Notes under the pieces: generated by a model | What the model saw: the letters and a program-made list of their open reading frames with translations, nothing else | What the model was told of the DNA's origin: nothing | Database searches by the model: none | From: JANPCX01 sp031431125 | GTDB taxonomy: Bacteria > Pseudomonadota > Gammaproteobacteria > Burkholderiales > Burkholderiaceae_C | Assembly (NCBI GenBank): GCA_031431125.1 | Contig: JANPCX010000008.1 | Location: 62,001-126,000 of the forward strand | DNA: 64,000 bases | Reading direction: 5' to 3' | Position numbers and translations under genes: made by a program | Shown here: positions 16,427 through 25,070 of the stretch, one piece after another | Layout of the letters: every line of letters begins with the position of its first letter | Numbering within the stretch: position 1 is the stretch's first letter

Positions 16427-17506
16427 ATGGGTGTTATTGGGCGTAGTATTGGTTTTATGCTTCGCGCCGACACCCTCCAGATCACCCCTGAAATCTTGAG
16501 CCTCATCGCTCGGATTGATGAGTTCAAAGGCGCTTGGCGCGCCTTGGGCAGCCTCGCGCCCGATCGTCTGTCGGCCTTGCGCAGAGTCGCCACCATCGAG
16601 AGCATCGGGTCATCAACCCGAATCGAGGGCAGCAAGCTGTCCGACAAGGAGGTGGGGACACTGCTTTCCAATCTGGCCATTCAGTCTTTCCAGACCCGTG
16701 ATGAGCAGGAGGTGGCTGGTTACGCCGAACTGATGGACTTGGTGTTTAGCAGCTGGCGCGACATCCCCTTCAACGAAAACCACGTCAAACAACTGCACCA
16801 TATCCTGCTGCGTCACAGCGTGAAGGACGCGCGGCACCGAGGACAGTACAAGACCCACTCGAACAATGTGGCCGCTTTCGATGAGCACGGTGCGCAGATC
16901 GGCATCGTGTTCGAGACAGCAAGCCCGTTCGACACGCCACGCCTCATGTCTGAATTGGTGACTTGGGTGAACCTGCAGCACAACAAAGCGCAGTTGCACC
17001 CACTGTTGATCATTGCGATTTTCGTGGTGGTGTTCCTGGAGATTCACCCATTCCAAGATGGCAACGGCCGCCTCAGTCGTGTTTTGACAACTTTGTTGCT
17101 CTTTCAGGCGGGCTACGCCTACGTGCCCTACAGCTCACTGGAGAGCGTGATTGAACTCAACAAGGAGGCCTACTACCTTGCCTTGCGGCTGACACAAGCG
17201 TCGATCCGGACGGACGCGCCCAACTGGCAACCGTGGCTGGTTTTTTTTCTGCGCTCTCTTGCCGAACAGGTCAGGCGATTGGAAAAAAAGGTAGAGCGCG
17301 AAAAGATCGTGCTGGCCACCCTGCCAGAGCTGTCACTACAAATCGTCGAATTCGCCCGAGAGCACGGCCGCGTCACGATCGGCGATGCGATCCAATTGAC
17401 GGGTGTCAGCCGAAACACGCTGAAGCAACATTTCCGCAGCCTGGTCGAGCGCGGCCATTTGAACCAGCAGGGCCGCGGCCGCGGCGTTTGGTACGAACTC
17501 AAGTGA
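16427..17506 (+). CDS. Fic/DOC family AMP-transferase, N-terminal inhibitory helix type, with winged-helix C-terminus
   Basis: 359 aa (ATG at 16457 is an alternative start). Carries the complete Fic core HPFQDGNGRLSR (about residues 206-217), so catalysis, usually transfer of AMP from ATP to a protein hydroxyl, should be possible. The upstream motif SSTRIEGS fits the (S/T)xxxE(G/N) inhibitory helix that blocks ATP binding in class II Fic proteins. Residues about 295-359 resemble a winged-helix domain (VTIGDAIQLTGVSRNTLKQHFRSL). No antitoxin partner is adjacent. First gene of an accessory-looking stretch. Confidence 0.88.
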   Translation: MGVIGRSIGFMLRADTLQITPEILSLIARIDEFKGAWRALGSLAPDRLSALRRVATIESIGSSTRIEGSKLSDKEVGTLLSNLAIQSFQTRDEQEVAGYAELMDLVFSSWRDIPFNENHVKQLHHILLRHSVKDARHRGQYKTHSNNVAAFDEHGAQIGIVFETASPFDTPRLMSELVTWVNLQHNKAQLHPLLIIAIFVVVFLEIHPFQDGNGRLSRVLTTLLLFQAGYAYVPYSSLESVIELNKEAYYLALRLTQASIRTDAPNWQPWLVFFLRSLAEQVRRLEKKVEREKIVLATLPELSLQIVEFAREHGRVTIGDAIQLTGVSRNTLKQHFRSLVERGHLNQQGRGRGVWYELK

Positions 17507-17704
17507 TGGGATTGATGGATGTGCACTTCAACTGAATCGCCCCGGGGTTTGAACTACCACCCCAGAAGTTGGTTGACCGCCCAGGTCTTGTGCGAACCTG
17601 TGCCAAAATTTCTTGGTATTCAGTTTGTGTTTATCTTGTCGGCCAACCTGATTCAGCCAGATTTGGCGACGATCTGAATTACGTCAGGCCACATGGGAAT
17701 CTGA

Positions 17705-18466
17705 ATGCCTACGCAACCGAATCCGTTCTACCTCGACTGGACCTTCTGGGCAGCAGCCTTGGCGCTGCTCGCCATAGTCTTATCGCAGCTGCCACCGCTG
17801 CATCTGCTGTTGCGCCCGAAGCGTCTTGAGGTTGAGGTTCACAGCCGGATAGGAATCACACACAAGGTCGGGAATCCCAACGCGAGCATGGTTGTCAGCA
17901 TTCGGAACACCGGTGGCCGCGAACTTCGAGTCAAGAGCCTGAGTCTCGATGTCGTTCGCGACGGCAAGCCACTCGCAGCACTGCCGGCACAGAACTACTT
18001 CGAAACTCCATCGTCTCAATCGTCCGTTCTCTTCGTCCCGTTCTCCATTAAGCCTGGAGAGACCTGGGCACACAGCGTCGCCTTCTTGAATTTCTTCGAT
18101 CGCCTCACCGAGAAGCAGTTTCGTGAGAACCTCTCTGCGCTGGACTCGGATATTCGGCGCAAGTTGCGTGCGCGCTCGGAGGACGACAAACGCGCTGTCG
18201 TCGCAGAGAAGGAGTTGGTTCAGCCGTTCATTGACATGGTCAAAAAGCTCTTTGTCTGGCTGCCTGGGGAATATGTCGTGAACCTCAAAGTCAACGCGGA
18301 ACCCGGTTCAGCCTCATACAGCAAGAAATACCGCTTCACCCTTTATGAATCTGACTCCGCGGATCTACAGGAGCACTTGGAAGACTACCCCTTCGGCGGT
18401 GGGCTGACGTATGACGTAGAACGCCATGTAGGGATCAACGTTCCGCTCACCGAGCACGTGGCCTGA
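17705..18466 (+). CDS. Unknown single-pass membrane protein, probable integron-type cassette gene
   Basis: 253 aa, not recognised. One N-terminal membrane helix (about 13-35) is followed by a soluble domain with a beta-rich start (VVSIRNTGGRELRVKSLSLDVV) and a basic helical middle (about 140-180). Codon use is less GC-biased at third positions than neighbouring genes, and its stop lies inside a sequence resembling an attC recombination site, so transfer as a gene cassette is inferred. The 198 nt upstream contain no clear promoter, repeat or second attC. Confidence 0.6.
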   Translation: MPTQPNPFYLDWTFWAAALALLAIVLSQLPPLHLLLRPKRLEVEVHSRIGITHKVGNPNASMVVSIRNTGGRELRVKSLSLDVVRDGKPLAALPAQNYFETPSSQSSVLFVPFSIKPGETWAHSVAFLNFFDRLTEKQFRENLSALDSDIRRKLRARSEDDKRAVVAEKELVQPFIDMVKKLFVWLPGEYVVNLKVNAEPGSASYSKKYRFTLYESDSADLQEHLEDYPFGGGLTYDVERHVGINVPLTEHVA

Positions 18467-18538
18467 CCCCTCCATCGAGCGGACGCCCTACGGCATGCTT
18501 CGCATGCCTTCGGTCGCCGCTCATGTCGAACGTTGAGC
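18461..18538 (+). other. Integron attC-like recombination site
   Basis: The segment has the attC plan: a degenerate left box GCCTGAC (18461-18467, consensus RYYYAAC with one deviation), an inner left arm GAGCGGACGCC, a central hairpin GCATGC-TTC-GCATGC, an inner right arm GTCGCCGCTC, and a right box GTTGAGC (18532-18538) that fits GTTRRRY exactly. The arms pair with an unpaired base, as expected of attC folding. It overlaps the stop of the preceding unknown gene, the usual cassette geometry. No integrase gene or second attC is in the window. Confidence 0.6.
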
Positions 18539-18640
18539 ACTATGAAACTCAAGGGCTCACGGTCTGATCTTGAATATCAACCCCTGCCCCCTGCAGCGCC
18601 CAACCAAACAACCAGATAACACCTCCCTCGCCCAACAAAA

Positions 18641-18666
18641 AGCCCGCTGATCGGCGGGCTTTTTTT
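18641..18666. terminator. Terminator between convergent genes (18466 and lpdA)
   Basis: 7-bp stem AGCCCGC/GCGGGCT flanked by an A-run on one side and a T-run on the other, so it can serve both the rightward cassette gene and the leftward lpdA. Confidence 0.85.
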
Positions 18667-18684
18667 GGCGACAGCGACAAACAA

Positions 18685-20466
18685 CTACCGCTTCACCGGC
18701 GGCAAGTCCGTGCAAGCACCTTCATAGGCTTCTGCCGCCAACCCAATGCTCTCACCCAAGGTGGGATGGGGATGGATGGTTTTGCCGATGTCCACACCGT
18801 CTGCGCCCATCTCAATGGCCAGGGCCACTTCGCCGATCATGTCGCCGGCATGGGTGCCGACGATGCCGCCACCGACGATGGCGTGGGTTTCTTCGCTGAA
18901 GAGCAGTTTGGTGAAACCTTCATCGCGGCCATTGGCAATGGCGCGGCCTGAGGCGTTCCAGGGGAAGAGGCCTTTTTTGACCTTGATGCCCTGGGCCTTG
19001 GCTTCGTCTTCGGTGAGGCCGACCCAAGCCACTTCGGGGTCGGTGTAGGCCACACTGGGAATCACGCGTGCATTGAAAGCCGAGGCGCTCAATTTGGCGT
19101 CGTTCAAGAGTTCACCGGCAATCACCTCGGCGGCCACATGGGCCTCGTGCACCGCCTTGTGTGCCAGCATGGGCTGGCCGACGATGTCGCCGATCGCGAA
19201 GATGTGGTTCACGTTGGTGCGCATTTGAATGTTCACGGCAATGAAACCCCGGTCGCTCACCGCCACACCGGCTTTGTCTGCCCCAATGCGTTTGCCATTG
19301 GGCACACGGCCCACGGCTTGCAGAACCATGTCGTAAAGCTGAGGCTCTTTCGGAGCGCCCTCGCCTTCGAAACTCACCAAGATGCCGTCTTTGGTGGCTT
19401 GCGCGCCCACGGTTTTGGTCTTGAGCATGATGTGGTCAAAACGCGGTGCGTTCATCTTCTGCCACACCTTGACCAAGTCGCGGTCAGCGCCCTGCATCAG
19501 GCCATCGAGCATTTCCACCACGTCCAGGCGGGCGCCCAAGGTGGAGTAGACCGTGCCCATTTCCAAACCAATGATGCCGCCGCCCACCACCAACATGCGT
19601 TTGGGTTGCTGGCGCAGCTCGAGTGCACCGGTGGAGGTGACCACACGCGGGTCGTCCTTGGGCAAGAAGGGCAACTTCACCGCCTCGGAGCCCGCCGCAA
19701 TGATGGCGCGTTTAAAGCGGATGGTTTGTTTTTTTCCGTCGGACAGGGACACGCTCAGATTGAACGGGTCGAGGAACTCGGCCGTGCCTTGCACCACGGT
19801 CACCTTGCGCATCTTGGCCATGGCGGCCAGGCCGCCGGTCAGTTTGCCGATGACTTTTTCTTTGTGGGTTTTGAGTTTGGCCAGGTCCACCTTGGGGGCT
19901 TCAAAGGTGACTCCCAGATCAGCGAAGTGTTTGACTTCGTCCATCACTGCCGCGACATGGAGAAGCGCTTTGGACGGAATGCAGCCCACGTTCAAACAGA
20001 CGCCGCCCAAGGTAGGGAAGCGCTCGACCAACACCACCTTGAGTCCGAGGTCGGCGGCGCGGAAGGCAGCGGAGTAACCGCCGGGGCCTGCGCCGAGCAC
20101 CATGAGGTCGCATTCGACGTCGGCACCACCGGCATAGCTGGCCGCGGGGGGGGCCACCACAGCGGCGGCAACTGGCGCTGCGGCAGCAGGCGTTGGTGCG
20201 GCCACGGGCGCAGCAGCGGCAGCAGCGCCGGCCACTTCCAGCGACAAAATCACCGAGCCTTCACTCATGGTGTCGCCAAGCTTGACCTTCATCTCTTTGA
20301 CCACACCGGCATGCGAGGACGGAATTTCCATCGACGCTTTGTCCGACTCCACCGTCAGCAGGCTTTGCTCCACACAAACCGTGTCGCCGACTTTGACCAA
20401 CAACTCAATGATGGCCACGCCTTTGAAGTCGCCAATGTCGGGAACCTTGATATCAATCAGTGCCAT
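18685..20466 (-). CDS. lpdA: Dihydrolipoamide dehydrogenase with N-terminal lipoyl domain (E3 of pyruvate dehydrogenase)
   Basis: 593 aa FAD/NAD flavoenzyme that reoxidises the lipoyl groups of the pyruvate dehydrogenase complex. Residues 1-75 are a lipoyl domain with the lysine in TVESDKASMEIPS; a Pro/Ala linker (about 78-115) leads to the flavoprotein part, with GAGPGGYSAAFRAADLG and the redox disulfide motif GGVCLNVGCIPSKALL. The C-terminal HPHPTLGE motif supplies the active-site His. The extra lipoyl domain on E3 is a known feature of beta- and some other proteobacteria. An AAGGAG site precedes the ATG; last gene of aceE-aceF-lpdA. Confidence 0.97.
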   Translation of the reverse strand: MALIDIKVPDIGDFKGVAIIELLVKVGDTVCVEQSLLTVESDKASMEIPSSHAGVVKEMKVKLGDTMSEGSVILSLEVAGAAAAAAPVAAPTPAAAAPVAAAVVAPPAASYAGGADVECDLMVLGAGPGGYSAAFRAADLGLKVVLVERFPTLGGVCLNVGCIPSKALLHVAAVMDEVKHFADLGVTFEAPKVDLAKLKTHKEKVIGKLTGGLAAMAKMRKVTVVQGTAEFLDPFNLSVSLSDGKKQTIRFKRAIIAAGSEAVKLPFLPKDDPRVVTSTGALELRQQPKRMLVVGGGIIGLEMGTVYSTLGARLDVVEMLDGLMQGADRDLVKVWQKMNAPRFDHIMLKTKTVGAQATKDGILVSFEGEGAPKEPQLYDMVLQAVGRVPNGKRIGADKAGVAVSDRGFIAVNIQMRTNVNHIFAIGDIVGQPMLAHKAVHEAHVAAEVIAGELLNDAKLSASAFNARVIPSVAYTDPEVAWVGLTEDEAKAQGIKVKKGLFPWNASGRAIANGRDEGFTKLLFSEETHAIVGGGIVGTHAGDMIGEVALAIEMGADGVDIGKTIHPHPTLGESIGLAAEAYEGACTDLPPVKR

Positions 20467-20478
20467 GTCCAGCGCTCC

Positions 20479-22164
20479 TTACAGCAAGACGCGACGGAAG
20501 TCGGCGAGGATTTGACCGAAATAGGCGTTGAAGCGGGCTGCCGCCGCGCCATCCACCGCGCGGTGATCCCAGCTCAGCGACAGCGGCAGCATCAAACGTG
20601 GCTGGAACGCCTTGCCATCCCATTTCGGCTCGATGGCACTTTTGCACACGCCCAAAATCGACACCTCGGGCGCGTTGATGATGGGCGTGAAATAACGCCC
20701 GCCAATGCCGCCGAGTGACGAGATGGAGAAACAACCACCGCTCATCTCGGCTGGTCCGAGCTTGCCGTCGCGGGCCTTCTTGGCCAGCTCGCCCATCTCG
20801 GTGCTGATTTGAAAGATGCCTTTTTTGTCAGCGTCTTTGATCACCGGCACCATCAAGCCATTAGGCGTGTCGGCGGCGAAACCAATGTGGAAGTACTGCT
20901 TGAGCACAATCTGGTCGCCGTCGAGCGAGGCGTTGAATTCGGGGAATTTCTTGAGTGCAGCCACGGCGGCTTTGATCAAGAAAGCGAGCATGGTCACCTT
21001 GACGCCACTCTTCTCGTTCTCTTTGTTCAACTGAACGCGGAAGGCTTCCAGTTCGGTGATGTCGGCGTCGTCGTGGTTGGTGACGTGCGGAATCACCACC
21101 CAGTTGCGGTGCAGGTTGGCGCCGCTGATCTTCTTGATGCGCGACATGTCTTTGCGCTCAACCGGGCCGAACTTGCTGAAGTCCACTTGAGGCCATGGCA
21201 ACAAGCCGGGGAACGCACCACCACCGGCGGCACCTGCTGGGGCTTTGGTTGCTTGCGCGGCGGTTTGCACGCTGCCAGCCATCACGCCCTTGACGAAACC
21301 TTGCAAGTCGCCTTGAGTAATGCGGCCTTTGGGGCCACTGCCTTTGACTTCGGCCAAGGGCACACCGAGCTCGCGGGCCAGCTTGCGGATGGACGGCGAA
21401 GCGTGGGGCAGAGTGCCTTTGGGAGTGCTGGGTTCATGGGCTGGCAGTGCAGCCGTCGGAACCACACGCTCGGCCGCTGCGGGAGCAGAGGCGGCTGGGG
21501 CAGGCGCAGCATTGGCAGCAGGTGCAGCAGCAGCGGCCGACGCGGCCACGGCTGCACCGCCGCTGGCTTGCATCACCACCAAGGGGCTGCCCTTGGCGAC
21601 TTTGTCGCCCACTTTGACGAGCAATTGTTGAATGACGCCAGCGTGTGATGACGGAATTTCCATCGACGCTTTGTCGGACTCGACGGTGATCAGGCTTTGT
21701 TCGACTTTGACCGTGTCACCCACCTTGACGAAGAGTTCGATCACGGCGACTTCGTCGAAGTCACCGATGTCGGGGACCACCACCGTGACAGCTCCACCAC
21801 CCTCACCCCTGCCCTCTCCCGTTTTCACGGGAGAGGGAGTTGGAGCGGCGGCTTCTTGGCTCCCTCGCCCGCTTGCGGGAGAGGGTTGGGGTGAGGGTGC
21901 TGGCGCGGCAACCGCTGCCACTGCACCCTCGGCCTCAATCATCAACACCAAGGAACCTTGGTTGACCTTGTCGCCCAGCTTGACCTTCATTTCCTTGACC
22001 ACACCCGCATGGGTCGAAGGAATTTCCATCGACGCTTTGTCGGATTCGACGGTCAGCAAAGACTGGTCGACCTTCACCACATCACCTGCTTTGACCATCA
22101 CTTCGATGATCTCCACATCCTTGAAGTCGCCGATGTCGGGAACTTTGACTTCTACCAATGCCAT
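20479..22164 (-). CDS. aceF: Dihydrolipoamide acetyltransferase (E2 of pyruvate dehydrogenase), two lipoyl domains
   Basis: 561 aa core of the pyruvate dehydrogenase complex. Order: lipoyl domain 1 (1-75, lysine in ESDKASMEI), linker, lipoyl domain 2 (about 125-200, same motif), Pro/Ala linker, peripheral subunit-binding domain (SPSIRKLARELGVPLAEVKG, about 250-290), catalytic acetyltransferase domain (about 330-561) with the active-site motif LSWDHRAVDG. Residues about 89-122 of the first linker (PSPQPSPASGRGSQEAA and TPSPVKTGEGRGEG) are the in-frame translation of a palindromic repeat. GGAGA precedes the ATG; 12 nt separate it from lpdA. Confidence 0.97.
   Translation of the reverse strand: MALVEVKVPDIGDFKDVEIIEVMVKAGDVVKVDQSLLTVESDKASMEIPSTHAGVVKEMKVKLGDKVNQGSLVLMIEAEGAVAAVAAPAPSPQPSPASGRGSQEAAAPTPSPVKTGEGRGEGGGAVTVVVPDIGDFDEVAVIELFVKVGDTVKVEQSLITVESDKASMEIPSSHAGVIQQLLVKVGDKVAKGSPLVVMQASGGAAVAASAAAAAPAANAAPAPAASAPAAAERVVPTAALPAHEPSTPKGTLPHASPSIRKLARELGVPLAEVKGSGPKGRITQGDLQGFVKGVMAGSVQTAAQATKAPAGAAGGGAFPGLLPWPQVDFSKFGPVERKDMSRIKKISGANLHRNWVVIPHVTNHDDADITELEAFRVQLNKENEKSGVKVTMLAFLIKAAVAALKKFPEFNASLDGDQIVLKQYFHIGFAADTPNGLMVPVIKDADKKGIFQISTEMGELAKKARDGKLGPAEMSGGCFSISSLGGIGGRYFTPIINAPEVSILGVCKSAIEPKWDGKAFQPRLMLPLSLSWDHRAVDGAAAARFNAYFGQILADFRRVLL
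21798..21899. repeat. CCCTCACCCC palindromic repeat inserted in frame inside aceF
   Basis: 102 bp (34 codons) whose outer ends are inverted copies (CACCCTCACCCC / GGGGTGAGGGTG) with two internal hairpins (CCCTCTCCCG..CGGGAGAGGG; CTCGCCCGC..GCGGGAGAG). Same family as 46331-46419. It lies in the flexible linker between the two lipoyl domains, where extra residues are tolerated. Confidence 0.85.
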
Positions 22165-22185
22165 GTTGTTGTCTCCGAATTTTTG

Positions 22186-24900
22186 TTAGGCGTACAGCGG
22201 ATTAATTTTGTCGGCATTGATGCCGTACTTCTTGATCGCCTCAGCCACCTTGGCCATCGGCACCGTGCCCTCGTCGGCCAAGGCCTTCAGGGTGGCCACG
22301 ACGATGTAGTGGCGGTTGATCTCAAAGTGCTCGCGCAGTTTGCTGCGGAAGTCGCTGCGACCAAAACCATCGGTGCCCAGCACTTTGTAGGTGCGGCCCT
22401 TGGGAATGAAAGCGCGGATCTGCTCGGCGTAGTTCTTCATGTAGTCGGTGGAGGCGATCACGGGGCCTGCTTGCGTCTCCAACTGCTGCGTCACGAAAGG
22501 CACACGTGGTTTTTCTGTGGGGTGCAGCAGGTTCCAGCGTTCGCAGTCCTGGCCATCACGGGTGAGTTCATTGAAACTTGGGCAGCTCCAAATGTTGGCC
22601 ACCACGCCCCAGTCTTTCTCCAGCAACTCTTTGGCGAACATGGACTCGCGCAAGATGGTGCCGCTGCCCAGCAAGTTAACACGCGGCAGTTTCTTGGCAC
22701 CCGCGCCTTCTTCAAGCAAGTACATGCCCTTGATGATTTGTTCTTCCGTGCCGGCTTTCAGGCCCGGCATCGGGTAGTTTTCATTCAACAAGGTGAGGTA
22801 GTAATAAACGTTGTCCTGTTTTTCCACCATGCGCTTCAAGCCATGGTGCAGGATGACGCCCACCTCATGCGCGAAGGTCGGGTCGTAGCTGATGCAGTTG
22901 GGAATGGTGCCCGCCAAGATGTGGCTGTGACCGTCTTCGTGCTGCAAGCCTTCGCCGTTCAGCGTGGTGCGGCCCGAGGTGCCGCCCAGCAAGAAGCCGC
23001 GGGCTTGCATGTCGCCCGCCGCCCAGGCCATGTCGCCGATGCGCTGGAAACCGAACATGGAGTAGTACACATAGAAGGGCACCATGATGCGGTTGTTCGT
23101 GGAGTACGACGTCGCCGCCGCAATCCAGCTGCCCATGCCGCCTGCTTCGTTGATGCCTTCTTGCAGGATCTGGCCGTCCTTGCTTTCGCGGTAGTACATC
23201 ACCTGGTCTTTGTCGACCGGGGTGTAGTTCTGACCATCGGGGTTGTAGATGCCGATCTGGCGGAAGAGGCCTTCCATGCCGAAGGTGCGGGCTTCGTCCA
23301 CAAGAATTGGCACGGCGCGGGGGCCCAAGTCTTTGTCGCGCAGCAGTTGTGTCAGGAAACGCACATAGGCTTGGGTGGTGCTGATCTCACGGCCTTCGGC
23401 GGTGGGCTCCAAAACGGCCTTGAAGGTGTCCAGCGGCGGCACGGTGAGTTTTTCATCGGCCTTGGTGCGGCGGTGCGGCAAATAACCCCCGAGGGCCTTG
23501 CGGCGCTCGTGCAGGTACTTCATCTCTGGTGTGTCGTCGGCGGGTTTGTAGAAAGGCAGTTCGCCATCGATCTGCGCGTCGCTCACTGGAATGTTGAAAC
23601 GGTCGCGGAAGGCCTTGATGTCGTCGTTGGTGAGCTTCTTGGTTTGGTGGGCGGTGTTCTTGCCCTCGCCGCTTTTGCCCATGCCGAAACCTTTGACGGT
23701 TTTGATCAGCATGACGGTGGGCTGACCCTTGTGGTTCACCGCGCGGTGGTAGGCCGCATACACCTTTTGTGGGTCGTGGCCGCCACGGTTCAAACGCCAG
23801 ATGTCGTCGTCGCTCATCTTGGCGACCATCTCCAGCAACTGTGGGTGCTGACCGAAGAAATGTTTGCGCACAAATGCGCCGTCGTTGGCCTTCATGGCTT
23901 GGTAGTCACCGTCGACGGTGTCCATCATGACCTTGCGCAGGATTTCTTCCTTGTCGCGTGCCAAGAGTGGGTCCCAATAGCCGCCCCACAGCAGCTTGAT
24001 GACGTTCCAGCCCGAACCACGGAACTCGCCTTCGAGTTCTTGAATGATCTTGCCGTTGCCCCGCACCGGGCCATCCAGGCGCTGCAAATTGCAGTTGATG
24101 ACGAAGATCAGGTTGTCGAGCTTTTCGCGTGCCGCCAAACCAATGGCGCCGAGTGATTCCGGCTCGTCCATCTCGCCGTCACCGCAGAAGACCCAAACCT
24201 TACGTTTGCTGGTGTCGGCAATGCCGCGGGCGTGCAGGTATTTGAGGAAACGCGCCTGGTAAATCGCCATCAGTGGCCCCAGGCCCATGGACACCGTCGG
24301 GAACTGCCAGAACTCAGGCATCAACTTCGGATGCGGGTAGCTGGAGATGCCTTTGCCATCGACTTCCTGGCGGAAGTTCAGCAACTGCTGTTCGCTCAGA
24401 CGACCTTCTAGATAAGCGCGTGCATAGATGCCGGGCGAGGAGTGGCCCTGGATGTAGAGCAAGTCACCGCCGTGCACGCCGTCATCGGCATGCCAAAAAT
24501 GGTTGAAGCCGGCACCGAACATGGTGGCCAGCGAAGCGAAGGAAGAAATGTGGCCACCGAGGTCACCACCATCCGCAGGATTCAATCGGTTGGCTTTGAC
24601 CACCATGGCCATGGCGTTCCAGCGCATGTAGGCACGCAGGCGCTCTTCCACTTCCAGGTTGCCGGGGCAACGTTCTTCTTGGTGAGTGGGAATGGTGTTG
24701 ACGTAGGCCGTTTTGGCCGAGAAGGGAATGTCGATGCCCGCTTGTCGCGCGTGGTCAATCAACTGCTCCATCAGGAAGTGGGCACGATCGCCACCTTCCG
24801 ATCCGATCACAGCGGACAGCGCGTCCAGCCATTCACGTGTTTCTTGGGAATCGGTGTCGCCGTCGGCGGCACCCAGAAAGGACTCAGGCATGGCGGACAT
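22186..24900 (-). CDS. aceE: Pyruvate dehydrogenase E1 component, homodimeric type
   Basis: 904 aa thiamine-diphosphate enzyme that decarboxylates pyruvate and acetylates the lipoyl groups of E2. Visible motifs: GDLLYIQGHSSPGIYARAYLEG, the ThDP-binding GDGEMDEPES ... NCNLQRLDG region (about 240-280) and GRTTLNGEGLQHEDGHS. The length is normal for the AceE-type E1. The ATG at 24900 has an AGGAGA ribosome site; an in-frame ATG 18 codons upstream lacks one. First gene of the pdh operon, 21 nt before aceF, and divergent from a two-component system. Confidence 0.97.
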   Translation of the reverse strand: MSAMPESFLGAADGDTDSQETREWLDALSAVIGSEGGDRAHFLMEQLIDHARQAGIDIPFSAKTAYVNTIPTHQEERCPGNLEVEERLRAYMRWNAMAMVVKANRLNPADGGDLGGHISSFASLATMFGAGFNHFWHADDGVHGGDLLYIQGHSSPGIYARAYLEGRLSEQQLLNFRQEVDGKGISSYPHPKLMPEFWQFPTVSMGLGPLMAIYQARFLKYLHARGIADTSKRKVWVFCGDGEMDEPESLGAIGLAAREKLDNLIFVINCNLQRLDGPVRGNGKIIQELEGEFRGSGWNVIKLLWGGYWDPLLARDKEEILRKVMMDTVDGDYQAMKANDGAFVRKHFFGQHPQLLEMVAKMSDDDIWRLNRGGHDPQKVYAAYHRAVNHKGQPTVMLIKTVKGFGMGKSGEGKNTAHQTKKLTNDDIKAFRDRFNIPVSDAQIDGELPFYKPADDTPEMKYLHERRKALGGYLPHRRTKADEKLTVPPLDTFKAVLEPTAEGREISTTQAYVRFLTQLLRDKDLGPRAVPILVDEARTFGMEGLFRQIGIYNPDGQNYTPVDKDQVMYYRESKDGQILQEGINEAGGMGSWIAAATSYSTNNRIMVPFYVYYSMFGFQRIGDMAWAAGDMQARGFLLGGTSGRTTLNGEGLQHEDGHSHILAGTIPNCISYDPTFAHEVGVILHHGLKRMVEKQDNVYYYLTLLNENYPMPGLKAGTEEQIIKGMYLLEEGAGAKKLPRVNLLGSGTILRESMFAKELLEKDWGVVANIWSCPSFNELTRDGQDCERWNLLHPTEKPRVPFVTQQLETQAGPVIASTDYMKNYAEQIRAFIPKGRTYKVLGTDGFGRSDFRSKLREHFEINRHYIVVATLKALADEGTVPMAKVAEAIKKYGINADKINPLYA

Positions 24901-25070
24901 GTTGTCTCCTGTGTAGGGTTTAGGTATTCCGATAGTGTGGCACAAACTTTCCACTTTTCAAATAGTGCCAGTTGATTTCATATTGTGATATTTAATAGAA
25001 CTGTCGTACTTTTCCCTTCTATCAGGGCGAACTCTCAGCTTTATCCAAGGCAAGCCGGATAATTGAAACC

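Noticed and set aside
16427..18538. Complete integron or Fic toxin-antitoxin island
   Set aside because: No integrase, attI or antitoxin gene is present; only one attC-like site can be supported.
19138..20718. Rightward open frame of 526 codons opposite lpdA and the end of aceF
   Set aside because: Spans two certain genes on the other strand and shows no protein family features.
21958..24156. Long rightward open frame (732 codons) opposite aceE
   Set aside because: It is the mirror of the aceE coding frame in GC-rich DNA, has no ribosome site or recognisable domain, and aceE is certain.
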